Under the pieces are notes generated by a model that worked only from the letters and a program-made list of their open reading frames with translations, was not told where the DNA came from and did no database searches. DNA of 64,000 bases from the NCBI RefSeq assembly GCF_040954835.1, contig NC_090698.1:40663501-40727500 (forward strand), given 5' to 3'. The stretch is from Lepisosteus oculatus (Eukaryota > Chordata > Actinopteri > Semionotiformes > Lepisosteidae). How positions within the stretch are numbered: position 1 is the stretch's first letter; each line of letters opens with the position of its first letter. Below are positions 10,145-24,300 of the stretch, in pieces. The position numbers and the translations under genes were made by a program.

Positions 10145-13100
10145 CTACCGTATGATGTCCAAGTAGTGCAAATCCGCATAGAGAGCATTGACGAGGAGAG
10201 CGAGCAGACGATTCCCATCCAGCAGACAGTGGCCGGGGTATCTGATGAACTGACAGGCTTGACTGAGTGTTTCTTGGAACTCAGAGTACTGCTTCGTAGA
10301 AGGCATCAAGTCAAGGGTGTTAAGTGCCTAAGTCAAGATGTAAATTCGGTCATTAGCCCAATTACGTTTTTCTAAATTTATCTGTGAAGCCAAAGAATGT
10401 TTTATTTTCGTGGATTATGTAATTATCTTTACCTGAGCTGACATAAAATACGCGTATTAATCAATTTAAACAGCAAAAGGATCCAAAAAGTAGACAAACA
10501 TTTTTACATGCTACTATCAGAGCTGACACCAGTTTTACGTTGGATTTTCATTACATACTTAGAGGACATCATCAACAGAAAAATGTATTTATGTATTTAT
10601 TTAAATTATTCTGACTTGGGAAAGCATTCTAATAATACATTGGTTTGTTGTTTACAGAGCCTACAGTGTTGGTAACTGTGTCTCATATGTATGTGTAAGG
10701 ACTGTGTTACTGTACATGCCGTAATAAGAAAAGTTTCTGAAGAGTGTGAAAGATATACACTACAAAATGAAAGATTATGATTTACAATCCCCCAAAATAT
10801 TATTATGTAATAATATTTAAAATATATTTACTAATTAACTTAGTATGTTTTGAATTAAATCTCAAAGACATAGCAACTCAATCATATCTTGAAGGCTAAA
10901 CAATTAAGGTGATAGTGTTGTATGCATAAATCTTTTTTAACACGCAAGAATAAATGACTAGGTCCTAATTAACAATAAGCAGCCGTACTTGCTGTGCTTT
11001 AGGGGAGATTTGCAGGTCTGATCCTGGCTGGAGTCGGAGCCGGTTCTCCGCAGGCACCTGGACTAACAGGAATGCTGACATACTGCGCACCACAACCCGG
11101 AACCTGAACAGAGCAACATCGAATCACATCTCTTGCAACACTGAACTGCATGGAAATACAATTGCATTTGATTCAGTGGGCACTGTTAAAACAGGCTTTA
11201 GAACATGTAAGGAATACCACAAAAATGCTTCTCTCTACATTTTGGAATTGCTAATTGCTTTCATATTCCACTTAATCTGGGGTCACCAGATGTACAGTAA
11301 ATACACTTGACTCAAGTCAAGCAGCAGTTCTGAGCGAACCCACATGTGAGGACTGCTGTACAAACTCATCCAATGGGCCTGCTGTCTTAGCTGCTCACTG
11401 TGTGAAAACCTGAAAGCTCCACTGTGCCTTATGGTTAGCTCTGACTGGGAGACCAGCAACTTTCTTGATGACATCACTACAGGTTCACGGTGTCTGGTTG
11501 CTCTTCCATTTCCGGCCAACGAAATGCTGGCTGACTGAAGTCCATCATGCTCCTCAGAGGCATGGCAAATTGTGCAACACCTCTTGGGCAATACCCGGCA
11601 CAGCGAGCCAACAGTAAGGCCCAGACACAAGCTGGACATGTCTAGACAACAGGGCTCCAGTGTGCACCTCAAGCACTTATTTACAACTGGAAACAACTGG
11701 AAAGCCTCAAAGTGTACTGGTATACTGTAGGTTCATCTCTTATCAGAACTACTTATTATTCACTCAGAAAAATATCAGGTATTTTTCTATATATCTAAAA
11801 AGCATGTTTTTTAAAAGTTTTTTGATGTAATGAAGATTTGCTTTTCTTAAAACTCTCAATACATTAATATTCAACGTATTAAGCCAAATTAGTTTGTTTT
11901 AACTAACTTAACAATTGATGGGTTAAATGATCTACTATCGTATGTGTTTTAATATTCCTTTAAACATGCCACCCTGAAAGAACCCATTTCTGTGTATATA
12001 ACTAAATGGTTTAGCTTTCTCTTAATTTGAGATTAATTTGTAATTACGACAATGATAAGAGTGGCCAGTAATTGCTCTGCTTGAAATGAAATGGCATGTC
12101 CCTATTTGAAATCTATGCATCATCAAAACTCTCTTTTCTAACGTAACAGAACAACTGGTCCAAGCAATCAAAGAAGGTGCCAAGTCCTCTCCTCACCTGC
12201 TGGAAAGAGGTGACTTCTTGCCCAGACCTATAGCCCCCAGGATCCCGGAGGCCAGCCTCTCTTCCCCCAGCTGGGCAAGCCGAGCCTGCAAGCTGAGCAG
12301 GGTCTGGATGAGGGGCTCCAGGTCACAGACATCGCCCTGGTCCACCTGCACCTGTATCAGCTCCAGGCTCTTGTGCCACCACAGGAACAGCTTGCTCTCA
12401 TCAGCTGGACTGCTGCTCAAGCCAGAGAGGAGAACTGTGGTCACTATTAAATAATCAGGGTGGGATAATTTACTTCTTCCAATGAGTAATCTTCATTTTA
12501 CATACAGTTTAGAGTATTCTCTAACATTAGGGCTATTGTTACTGGTTGCTTTGTGATGACAGTATTGTATTTAAGAAACGCTAATCTACCATTTCATCAA
12601 TCATAAAACACATCCACCAATTCACCAGTTACTGTATAGCAACATATGCTGTCTAGAAATTCACATACTGTCTCTCTGGACTTGTGTATAAACATCATAT
12701 AACACACAGAACTCTGTTTTTAATATTTAAACATTCAGTGACTCACGGGCCATAGTTTGCATCTGTAATGACTAAACAAGGGGAACTGAAACCATTAGTT
12801 CAACTTTCTGGGCTGAAATAGTTATAACTTAGTCTGAAAAAGACTAAAATAATGGAGTGCAATCTCCAAAGAGAAATGATCAACATAATTCAGATTTTTT
12901 AAATCTGATCTATAAAACATGAAAGGTATTTTGAACAGTGTACTTTCACTCTTTGCATCTGTTTTTGGAAATTTCACCAATCAACTAAATCTATACAAAA
13001 AAATACCCCTCACATTTAAATAATGTTAATTTTAAAAATCCAGCTACAGTTTTAGGGCAACCTGTGCCTTTCAGCTGAGTTGTAGTCTTCTGTCCTGCCC

Positions 13101-16100
13101 TTGAACTGTCAACACACTTACTCAAGAGTGCACTTATGGTTCTCTGAGCATCGCACCTGGGGAAGACTTCGCTCATCCAAGTCTTGAGCAGCATCAGAGT
13201 CTTCTTCTCATTAACCAGAGTCTGCTCAAGGTTGAGCCTCTGGAGGATGTAGACGTACAGTGTAAGGAAGCTGCCCAACGCCAGACTCTCCTGGAGAAAG
13301 TCCTCGACTGTCAGCTCGGGCACCTGGAGAGACAACAGGATAGGGCCCCACCCAGAGTACTGATCCACACAGGCTCCTGGCAACAAGCACACACAAGAAG
13401 AAAGGGGCAAACAGAGAAAAGAAGGAAATGTCATGATGAAATGGCAGAGCAATCTCTCTTCCTCCTCACCACGGATTTAAAAGTGGTTTTGGATTTTGGA
13501 TTTTGAACATAGCACATCTAATAGAACAGTTCAGATGGCACCTGTGCATGAAAGTTATTGAAATCATAACTGTTTAAACATATTGCATCAGAAGAAATGC
13601 CCCAGTCCTGGTGTCCCTCTGAGCCCAGTTCCCCCCTTACCATCGGTGAAGTAGGCAAGGATGCAGGCCTCAGTGGTGCGAGCCATATGGCGGACAGAAG
13701 CTAGGCTGCAGCAAGCAGCGGTGAGAAGGGGCAGGACCAGGGGGGCCCGGGCCCTGCGCTCCACCCAGCTGTGCAGCATCCCTCCAAGGGCCTCAGCAGT
13801 GGACACACCTGCACTGTTCAGCACCTTCAGAACCTCTGCAAACAGGCTGCACGTAGCCATGTGTCGCTGGCGCAGGTCAGTCTCTGTGGGGCAGAGATCA
13901 CTTCAATCACTTCAGACTTGGAGCCCATCACTCTATAACCAGATTGCTTTGATCGTGCTTTTCTAACAATCAAATGAATGTAATAGCGACTGTATGTACC
14001 AAGGAGACATGTTTGAGAATATATATATATACAGGCAGACCTCAAACAAGAATCTGTAAAACAAAATAATGAGATACTTGTTAACTGCACTGTTACGGTT
14101 ACTAGCTATGCAAAATATCAGTTGTTAGCAATATCTTATTTAAATTATAAAAGTTATACCTGGTGTTTGCTACACCAGATACTGTATGACTAGTTTTTTA
14201 TGCCTTTTTTGGCACTTAGGAGACTACAGGAAAATAGAGAAATCTTCCTTTTGTAGAGACACTGGTCTGTAGACCCAGAATCCCACCTATAGCCTGCAAT
14301 AAAACAACTGTATCATGCCAAATGCCTCAAGGATAATTTCCAAAACTTTTAAATCCATCAGAGAGCTGTTTTGCAGGAGACAAATAGTCATCTATGTTAA
14401 CAAGTTATGTCTCATTTAGATATTAATGAGAACCAAAAGCATTTTCCTAGTAGGATTTGTCACCTGGAGGGTTGAAGACCACAATGTCCTCTAGCAAACT
14501 CTCCATCTCCCTTTTCAGTTCTGAGAGGCTGATGTTCCCATTCTGGTCCAAGGTAGTCAGGAACTGAACAACCATGTGGATGAAGGCCTGACACTTCAGC
14601 ATCATGTCCTATCATGCAAGATAAATGCAACATAGGAAATAGTCTGAGTATAAGTTTTTCAAACTAGTGATGTGGTTACTCATGCGCTCACTAAGCTGGT
14701 ACTCACACTGTGCAGTGTTCCTTCAAAGGTGGATTCAAAGCCAGCAGTCATCTTCAGAAGTTTGACCACAAGTTCTGAGGAGGTGTCCCTCTTCAGGATG
14801 AGAGCTGAGGGGTAATGGGTGTTCACATAGCCCATCACATTGCGATAGGAGGAAGAGTCCACAAGGTGCCAAGGGAGAGAACTGGACTGTCCAAGCAGAC
14901 TCAGAAGTGGAGAGTCCTGTAGGGATAAAAAAAACAACGATGACATGAGAGGAATGTAAATCCAGACGAGAATTATATTAATACACAGCAATTCTACTGC
15001 ACAAATGTTGACCTCAATGCTCTTGGTCAACCATCAACCTTCTATGTGTGAAAACCAACATTTAATGCAGCATGAAACAAACTCCTTAACCACACTGTTG
15101 AAAATTTTGCTCAAATACTAAAAACAACCGCTTGGTAGGAGTCACGCATTATTAACCGACTAGCAATTAGATGAGCAAAATGGATAAATGGTTTGCATTA
15201 AGCTTGTAGGTAATAAACTATTTTATTAAAGTGCAATGGTAAAATTAGTTTCTGTTGTTATATCATTATCTTACTTGTCATCTACTTGGTTACTGATCAA
15301 TCAAAAAGCACTGTACTCATGAGCATGGTATGATCTGGATACAAACCAGTTATACAAAAGCACACTCAAAAAGGTGAGCATTCAGTTGTTGAATGGAATT
15401 GAGATAAACAGATAAAGAAACAGCAGAGAACATAATATATACCCGTACAGAACACATAAATATCTGTAAGATTGAAGAACACTGACCAACAAATAATGCT
15501 TTCCCTAAGGGGATGATTTCACAACAGAGCTTCTGTAAAAAAAGCAAAAGGCAGGAATGGTTGTACTCACAGGCTTGCTGAGAAGTTGGTCCTCCTTGGC
15601 CAGGAAGATCATCGTGTAGAGCAGACAGACGACCATGATCTGGGTGTCTGGGTTGGGCTGGGAAGTCAAGGCACTGCTCAGGACACTCACCCAGTTCACC
15701 TCACACAGCACACCTCCCAGGAACAGGAAACAGCTCTTTGGACTCCCTCTCTCTACCTGCAAACAGATCATCCCAATGGGCTTTAACAAACATGAATGGC
15801 AATATCTACTTTGAAAACTAAAGATACGATCAGTTCACATGGATTCAACATCACACAAAATCTTATTTTTAGAGTTACACCTGTTCTGAATGTATAAAAA
15901 CATGGTCAATAGAATGCATTTTTATATGCATTTATTGCTGAAATTCAAACCAATTCAAATGTGAACCTTTGTAAATCTCTTGCCTCAATGTGTTTTCTCA
16001 AGGTTTGAAAAAAGCATGAAGCTTGAAACCTGCAACAAACAGCAATATGGTCACTTGAAAGTTAAGACCTGTGGATAATTACCACAATATATTTGACCTG

Positions 16101-18356
16101 ACCTTCTAAAATCATACTTTATGAGAAAAAATACTAATGGTGCTTATAGAAATGCTGTAAGAGAAAGTACTGAATGAGTCACAGCAAACATTTTTAGCAT
16201 GAAGGTTTTAAGTTTTCACAAGAAAAAATTTGCCTGAACCACATACTTAATCTTGAGAATTAACCCTGATGAGCCTGGTATGGGACAGTGGGTCACAATT
16301 TTTAATTATAATATCATGCCAATATTTGATTGATTTATAAGCCTGGGCTGTAGTAGGAAGGAAATCAGCTTCAGTAAATGGGTGTCTTACATTAAAAAAC
16401 TGGTTCATGAGAGTTTGGTCTGGGTGCAGGTCCTTCCAAGGCAACCGGCTATATTCTGTGTGGTATGTGTACAGGATGTACTCTGGCATTTTGGGAGCGG
16501 TGCATGTATCACAGTAGTGCATCAGATGTATCCTGAGAGCATCTCTCTGGCCAGGCAGCAACATATCTGTGTGACAGTAGACACAATCAGACACTGATTC
16601 CCAGAGAGCGTATAATTTAAACATTGGTGCTAGAAAACAACAGAATAGCACAAATGTGTAGAAGTGTAGTAGTTCAAACAGGTAAATCAGCAGGTTAATT
16701 CACCAGGAACATTCTGTTTTGTGAAGATCTCTATTACTACTACTACACCCTATAGCCAATATAAGCTGGTGACTGAAGACAACGCAAGTCCCAGAAATAC
16801 ATTTACAGTCTTACTAAAATCTGATTACAAAACATTTGATTTTATTTTGTCTTTTACTCCTGGTAACTTGCATTTTCTTAGATGTACATGTTCAAATAAT
16901 AATCACATAAAAACATCTTGGTCACAATGGGTAAGATAAACATTTGTAAGAAATTATCTATGTTAGCAGAAACCTAAATATTCCTGTAGACAGTTATGGT
17001 AAAAAAAAGGTGGCAATTATTTCTCGTCCACTGAAAATCAAAGAAACACTCTTTTGCAATCTGCTGCGGTCTGAGCAGGGCAGACGGCAGAACGCACGCA
17101 TACCTTTGAACGTCTCATGCAGGCGTTCTGTGAAATGGGAATACATGGCCACCAGACTGGCAGCAGCAGGGGTATCAGTTTCCAGCCACGGAAAGCAGCG
17201 AGGGTTACTGGGGCGGGAGAAAGATCAATGTGACAGCGAACAATCTGATACACAGGAAAAACAAACACTGCCTTGCCATCTGTAAATACCTCGGATCATC
17301 TGTATCCAGCACCAGGATCCATGGCTTGAAAAGGCCAATGATCTTTGAGTGCAAAGTCAGCAGGGCTAAAAAGGAGAAACCAAGCTCTGAATCAAGACAG
17401 AACACTGCTTTAAAAAAATGTTTAATTTTTAAGTGTTCCAATTAACAACTGTTCTATTTGGATGGAGTTACTGTGAAAAATACCACGTATCATTCCATTC
17501 TTTCCAATTTACTCTGAAGCATTTTAAAATGGAATTACACTGAAGTGGATTCAAAACAGAGCTGCCTCTTGCTTTTTTACACAAAGAAAGGTGGGAGTGC
17601 AGAACAAGCTATCCAGCTGACACCTTGGCTTCTTTCAAGAAATGGTTGAATAAGATTCTTAGATCATTTACCACTTTATTAATGAAATCAGATAGGACAA
17701 ACTGAGGTCTTGAATTTTTCGTAGGTTTTAAAAACAGAACAAAATTCAAGAGAGTCTAGTCGCAACGATTTTTTAAATGGGCTTTTTACCGTTAAGTACC
17801 ACGTTGCTGCCCACTGGCTCTTTGGCTAAACCAGCAAATTCCAAGGTAATGATATTGTTCACCAGGTATCTCCAAAATATCTTCACTTCCTCCAGGTAAG
17901 GACCCCACTTAGAAAACAGCCCAAAACTGCGGAAATCAGCTTTTGAGAGACGGAGTTTCAGGAAGAAACCTGACAGCCATTCTATGGTCTCCTGAACCTG
18001 AAAGGCACATACATTAATTCAGATCTGTTTAAATGTACTAATATAACACAATCATAGCAAACCACTTGAAAATATGGTTTATGTCTTACTGAGTTCAATG
18101 GGTAATTTATTTAGACTTTCTTTTAACTTAAAATAAAAGTTAAAATAATTCAAAGTGACGAGAAGACAATCATGTAGTTTTAGGGTAGTAAGGTGATCAA
18201 GTCAGAAACTCACTTGTTGAGGCGACAGGGAAATAGTGATGGCTCTAGAAGCAGAAGGTGGGTTTTTAATGGATTCCTTTTTGAGTGCAGAAGAACAACC
18301 CAGCACCCGCAGAGAAGACTTCCAGCATTCAGGACTAATGAGCTGGTCTGCTGAAC
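10145..18356 (-). CDS. epg5: epg5 exons 32-44 (about residues 1868-2609) to stop
   Basis: Exons in order: 18214-18356, 17790-17997, 17290-17365, 17104-17207, 16391-16566, 15571-15756, 14707-14916, 14464-14608, 13641-13883, 13157-13376, 12197-12412, 10989-11103, 10145-10327. Conserved hallmarks are [143 protein letters not shown] and [12 protein letters not shown]. Exon 42 begins at a tandem acceptor GAGCAGCAG, and the exact choice changes only a run of serines. The segment between exons 42 and 43 contains a GC-richer stretch (about 11290-11690) with a chance open frame and no recognisable homology. Other introns show nothing notable. Confidence 0.95.
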
Positions 18357-21300
18357 CTGTGAGTGACACAGCATGCTCTGTTCTATGTACACAGGTACAG
18401 TATGTAGACAGGCATCACTAATGTGCCATGAAGAGAAAAATGTGACTTTTTATGGTGTAACCTTTATTTAAAACTGGTTTATTTAAGATATGGCCCACTT
18501 CTGGTATTTTTACATGGCACTTCTGATTGACAGTTTTTTTTTTCCAATAAGCAAAATCAAAGCTTCTAGATTTTGTTTCAGTGTATGTAATTAATAATAG
18601 GACTAATGGCAATTTGGGATAATAGCAACCTAACTCTTCCTATAGACAGCCATGATAAAAAAGCTGGCAATTATTTCCTGTCCACTATAAAAACAAAGAA
18701 ATTCTATTCTAAAATCTGATAAGAGTTTTGCTTTCTTAACTTTTTAAGATACAATAGCACAGCTGTTACTTACTCTGCATAAGGAGCCGGAGAAAGTCAC
18801 TATAGTGATCGGGGAATTGGTAGCTCAGTAACTGGGTCCAGTGTTTACAGAACAGGTTAAAAGGCATGAGGATCTCTGGCTCAGGATCCAGGCCACAGGC
18901 CGTCAGGGCCATGTGTATCAGCTCCACCAGCCTGCTTCTCTCAGGGAAGAGCGGCTGACTGGAGGACAGCCAGTGCATTAGGTCAAACTGGGTGAAGGGA
19001 AATAACAGAAACAGCCCAGGTCAACAGAGGAATGCACATGTACTTCCATGTTTAATTCTACATTCACAAAAGTGAATGACTTTTTCACCAAGGTACCACC
19101 AACCACCAAGACAACAATTCACACAGACAATCCATATTAAAGAAAACCAAAGCAGTATAAGACCTGACAACACCTATTCAAAGGGAATAATGTAAATTAA
19201 CTAGAGAAAACTGTCCACGAAAGTTAAAAACATTCTGATCTAGAAAAGTCTATTTTTGCTTAATATAAAAAATAAACATCGGGGGTTTTGACATAAGAGC
19301 AAATGGATACCCAAAACACCATTTAGAGATGGAAGCTAGCCGGTTTCAGATTTAAAAGAACATAAGCAGATGTGGGAACCTTTGTGAGTAGCATGAAGAC
19401 GACATCCCCGCTGTCAACATGCAGAGCTCCCACCACCTCTTCGTAGAGGGAGACCAGCTCTGCGGGCGAGGCGTTGGGGGTGAAGTAGGGGGAGAGCAGG
19501 TTGCAGAGCTGCCGGTTCTGAAGGATGGTCTTCAGCATTTTCTTGCACTCCTTTGGTGTGTCCCGGATAAAGACCTGACAAGAAGGGAAAGCAGAGCACA
19601 GCATCAGTACCTTGTTTTCCATAAACGATTGGATTGCTTATAGATCAAATGTGAGGGACAGTAACTTTATGATTAACATGTAGGTTTTTTATTGTTAAAT
19701 TTACCATACTATCCAAAATGAAGTGGGATCACTGTGTATGTGGGTGGTATACATAAAGAAAAACACTTTGGCTTAAAGCCCTTATGATGTCTGTATAAGG
19801 TGGATTTAAGAACTTATGAAAGAAGATTTTTAAATAATGTAATATGATGCTATTTGTAGGACACAGGGGAAAAAAAGGAAACAGGGCGTTACCTGGCCCA
19901 GAATTTCAATGCAAGAGGAGAAGAACTGCCTGGTAGGAGGGTGGCGCTGGGTGTCTTCACACACAAACGACACCACTTTGTAAAAGACTGCAATCCCCAC
20001 TTTCTGCACAATGGGAGTAGGATGCATCTTAAAGGTATTAACAAGGGCCCTAGTTAAAAAAAGATGACAACGAAAAGAACATATTAAGGTATTGCGCTGT
20101 CCGATAGGACAGATTTAGTATTTTATTCAGTGAAATAAACCTACCACAATACATTCCTGTTGTTACCAAACTGGGATTGGAAGTTGAATTAAAAAAATCT
20201 TATCATAGAGACTTGCTTTTACCAATTAATAAAGCCAATTTCAGACCGAGCTTATACAGTATATTCATGATTAAAGAAGCCGAACACAAAACAGGCACCA
20301 GGTGACTCAGCTGAGACAGACGCTCGCATGAGTGAGGACTGAGCTCCATGATCTATGATCTAGGAGTCGCAGGTTCAAGCCTTGTTAATGCCACCCGCTG
20401 ACTGTGACTGTTTTCCTAAGTGACTGTGCACAACGGACTGGAGCTCCGCTGAGGGAGGGTGGGATTAGTCAGCCAGGTGTCTCAGTGACACACTGGCCAC
20501 TGCAGCCTCCAGGGTGTTGATGGTGAACCTCCTGCATGAGTAACTTGAAGGTGAATGGGTGGGAGGAGTCTATTCTTCCTCATTCTCCTCTTCCTCACAG
20601 CCATGGGTTCATGACCATGAGCCGAGACGCAACAAACATCAAACAGGCTATTCCAAATCAGGTGAGAATACCAAAAAACAAAAGATGAATTTAAATTTGA
20701 AAAAGGAAAGACATTATTTCATCCATCACCAGTGTAACTTCAAAAGCCAATGTTTCATATAAGTTCCATTTCATTTGCTTGCAAGTTTGTCAGTCAGGAC
20801 AGACATGGTCATTGTAACACAAAAGCTACTCTGAAAGGTGGAAACAGGGGCTCTGAAACACCCAAGAAATACTACAGACTATTTCCTGATTCTTCCTGAT
20901 TCTTTTCTGGAAAATGACCCTTCTGCAATCAGCCTGCACAACACAGTGAAGCACAGTGAAAGGACTGTTGACATTGCCCTGAACTGGCTTCTGCTGTCTA
21001 TCGTTTATCAGTATTACTTATACTCACGTGATGAAATTCTCCATGTGCACAGCAGCTTCAGCTACGCTCTGTGGAGGGGGTTTCATGGCATCTGTCTGGA
21101 GCTGCTTAAGGTCTCTCTTCAGAGACTGGATCTGGTTTTGGATAGGCTCGAGCTTGTGAATTCCTTCAAACTGCAACAAAAATGCAAATAAAATAAAAAT
21201 AAACGAATGGACACATACAAAAACAATAAAACATTACATTGTTACAAAAACAGTTAGAGAAGACATAGTTGGGTTGCTTTGACTCACAAACAACTTATCC

Positions 21301-24300
21301 AACATGTATATCTAAGCCTAATGTTTTGTAATAATACTGACATGTACTGCACATCCATCCATATTCTAATTACTCCATCCAATGCTGGATCACGGAGGAG
21401 CTACAGCCTATCCTGGAAAGCAACAGGTGCAAGGCAGGATACACCCAAGATGGAAGGCTGGGCAGACATGCACACTCTCACACTAGGGCCAGTTTTTCCA
21501 GAAGCCAGGTAACCTACTTGTAGGCCTGTACTGTGGGAGGAAACCAGAGCACCCAGAGGAACTCGCATGAACGTGGGGAGATCGTGCCATAAATCCATGC
21601 AGAAAACACCCCAGGTCCAGAAATGAAGGGCCCCAGTGCTGAGCAGCAGCAATGTTAATCACTGTGCCACCATAATGCTCTATACCATACATACTGTTAT
21701 TAACTGAATTTAAAAAGGTCTATTCTGACAGTACAGTGCAAGCTATCTTAAGTGCAGCAAACTTCACGTTATCTCACGTTTATCACATGAGTGCACAGAA
21801 CACTCTTACGAAATCAGTTTTCCCTGGTAATTTCAGGTATGAGCAGCCGAGAAAGACACAGGTCAAAAGCCTTGCTGACCATGACGGTGATGTGCGCTGG
21901 GCCCTGACAGGGCCTCCCCCCGCTGCCCCGACACTCCAGCTGCATGGACAGCTGCTCCTCTCGGTTGATGTAGAGCTGGGGGAGAGTGTCCAGCAGATCG
22001 TTGTCCAGTGCCACCTGCTGCAGCTCCCGCAGAGTGGCCAGCCTGCCAACAGAGCGCACCACACCCTCAGAGCTAAATCAGCAACACCGGGCAGCTTTGA
22101 AAATCACATTCTTCGTGAATTACAATATATTCCCCCATATTGAGAACAAGCATGCTTTTATATTTAAAATGTTTATTTTGATTTTTACTGCTATGGTACT
22201 TGTATAAGGGGTAGCGCCTCCTTTGGGTTTACTTTCTTAACCTGACACTAAGCTCTTTCCTGGACGTCTAGCAGCATGATCTTCCATCATCTTATTTTTG
22301 CATAACGTGCACAATTTCTTGTCAAGCAATCATTGTTGAAAAAAAAAACCCACTAAAATCTCTAACAAACAGAGTACCAAGAAAAGTTTTCAGTTTTCGT
22401 CCCTATAGTATTTACACATCACTTAGAAATAAATAAAAATGTACACAGTGACCATTCTAAATTTCTCTCAGTGTACTTGCACTTTTAATCTTATTTTCAC
22501 ACTAATTAAAATCACTTCCACACAGGAATGCAAGAAAAATGTACATGTTTATCAGCCAGCTGACTAATCTATATTATTTCACAGCTTTTCTGACTTACTT
22601 GGCCTGGTGTTGCAGTTTGCTGAGGTTCTCATGGATAAGCGTGGCTGCAGTTTCTTCATCAGACAAGCTTCCAGGTGAAATATCAGGGACTGGAGCTCTC
22701 ATTCGTGACAAAGATGAGGGTGGTTGCGGAGCATCGTGTTTCTTTAGGTTATTCAGAATACGGTCTCTTGCTTCAGACAAAAATCACATTATACAATTCA
22801 ATCAAAAATATTTTACTCATCCCCCAAGGGGGGAATTACACAATTTAGCTTACTATTCTTCCTGATCACCATTCACTATAATAAGTTTTCTTAATGTACT
22901 TATTTGCCTTAAACAATACAGAACACTTAATAATAAGTAATAATGTGATTATATATCAAGTAATAATGGAGTTCAGATGGAGATCACATTAACTTCCTGA
23001 ACAGCCCCTTATTGTAAAATGTTATTCAAATATTTTTTCATATATTTTTCGTATCACGGTATCTACATCCTTTAAGTGTGAGTCATAGTAAGATGACATT
23101 ATCTCAGATATTAGATATATCAATTTTGTAATGGCTTCATCCAATTTATCACAGAGGAGCCAGAGTCTACACAGCAGGCAATGAGCACAAGGCAGGGTAC
23201 ACCCTGGACTGGACGCCAGTCCATTGCAGGGCAGACAGACACAAACACAGTCTATGGACTGTGAGAGGAAACCCATATATACAATATGTTATAAATCACA
23301 CTTAAATCGATTTATAATCAATCATTTTTAAACCATACAAGATAAAAAAATCTCAAAAGCATCAATGAGAAAGTGGATTTTTTGTGCTTGCATTGAGAAA
23401 AGCACAAGAGGAATCTGAAAAAAGAGTAAATCCCTTCGGAATTAACTTACCTGCCAGAGGGTTAATAAAATCAGTGAAGATGGATATGAAGTGGTTATGT
23501 TGAAACAATGGCTCAGTTTGAATTTTAACCCAGAGACTCAGAACTTCCTTCAACTCATGCTGGACTCGTTCAATATCAACAAACTCTATCCACATGTCCT
23601 GAAAAAAATGGAATGTTTGCAGCAAATTAAATACTATATATTGAATATATTATACAGTATATTGAATTTAATCTTGGCTGAGATGGAAATTAATTAAAGC
23701 CTGATGGGCTCTCTTTAAATTCTTACAACCTGTGAAATGTTATTTTGCTTTGTAAACTTCAACTACTGCAGCAAGTGGAAAAAAACATTTTCATGAGGTT
23801 CTTTCTGTAACCCATTGAAAGGTCAAAAAAGAACAAAAAATAGTTAAAGATTAAATTTTGAACGAAATGCATTAAGTTAAAGTTTTGTCTGAATACTTAA
23901 CAGGAAGACTGCTACTGTAGTGCAACTATAGCTTGAGGCTCAGGTTTCTACAATGTAGACAAGAAGTTCTTGAATAATATTGCTGATGCATTACACAGAG
24001 CATATACAGTAAGTGTGTTAAGGTTCCCAGCAAGGAAGCTGAACTCACAAATTAAAACTAATACACACATGTATTCGGGCAAGTATTAATATAGTCTTAC
24101 AAAAAGTAATTTTTACAATACATATTTGGTAATATTTTAATTTAATTGAAAATGTTACAGAAAGTTGTTAGTGGTAGATTGTGAACAGTGTGGAAATCGC
24201 ATGGTTCATGTGGCCATAGATGCACCAGAACTCATCTTTAACCCTCAGTGAACCTTTAAAATGCCATCTGACGTTACGTCATAACAAATATTTTTTCCTC

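Noticed and set aside
10001..10375. 124-codon plus-strand open frame
   Set aside because: It is the shadow of epg5 exon 44 on the opposite strand.
11283..11696. 137-codon open frame on the minus strand in epg5 intron 42
   Set aside because: It lies between two exons that join in frame without it. Its cysteine- and serine-rich text has no recognisable domain, and the segment is GC-richer, which lengthens chance frames. I kept it only as a remark.
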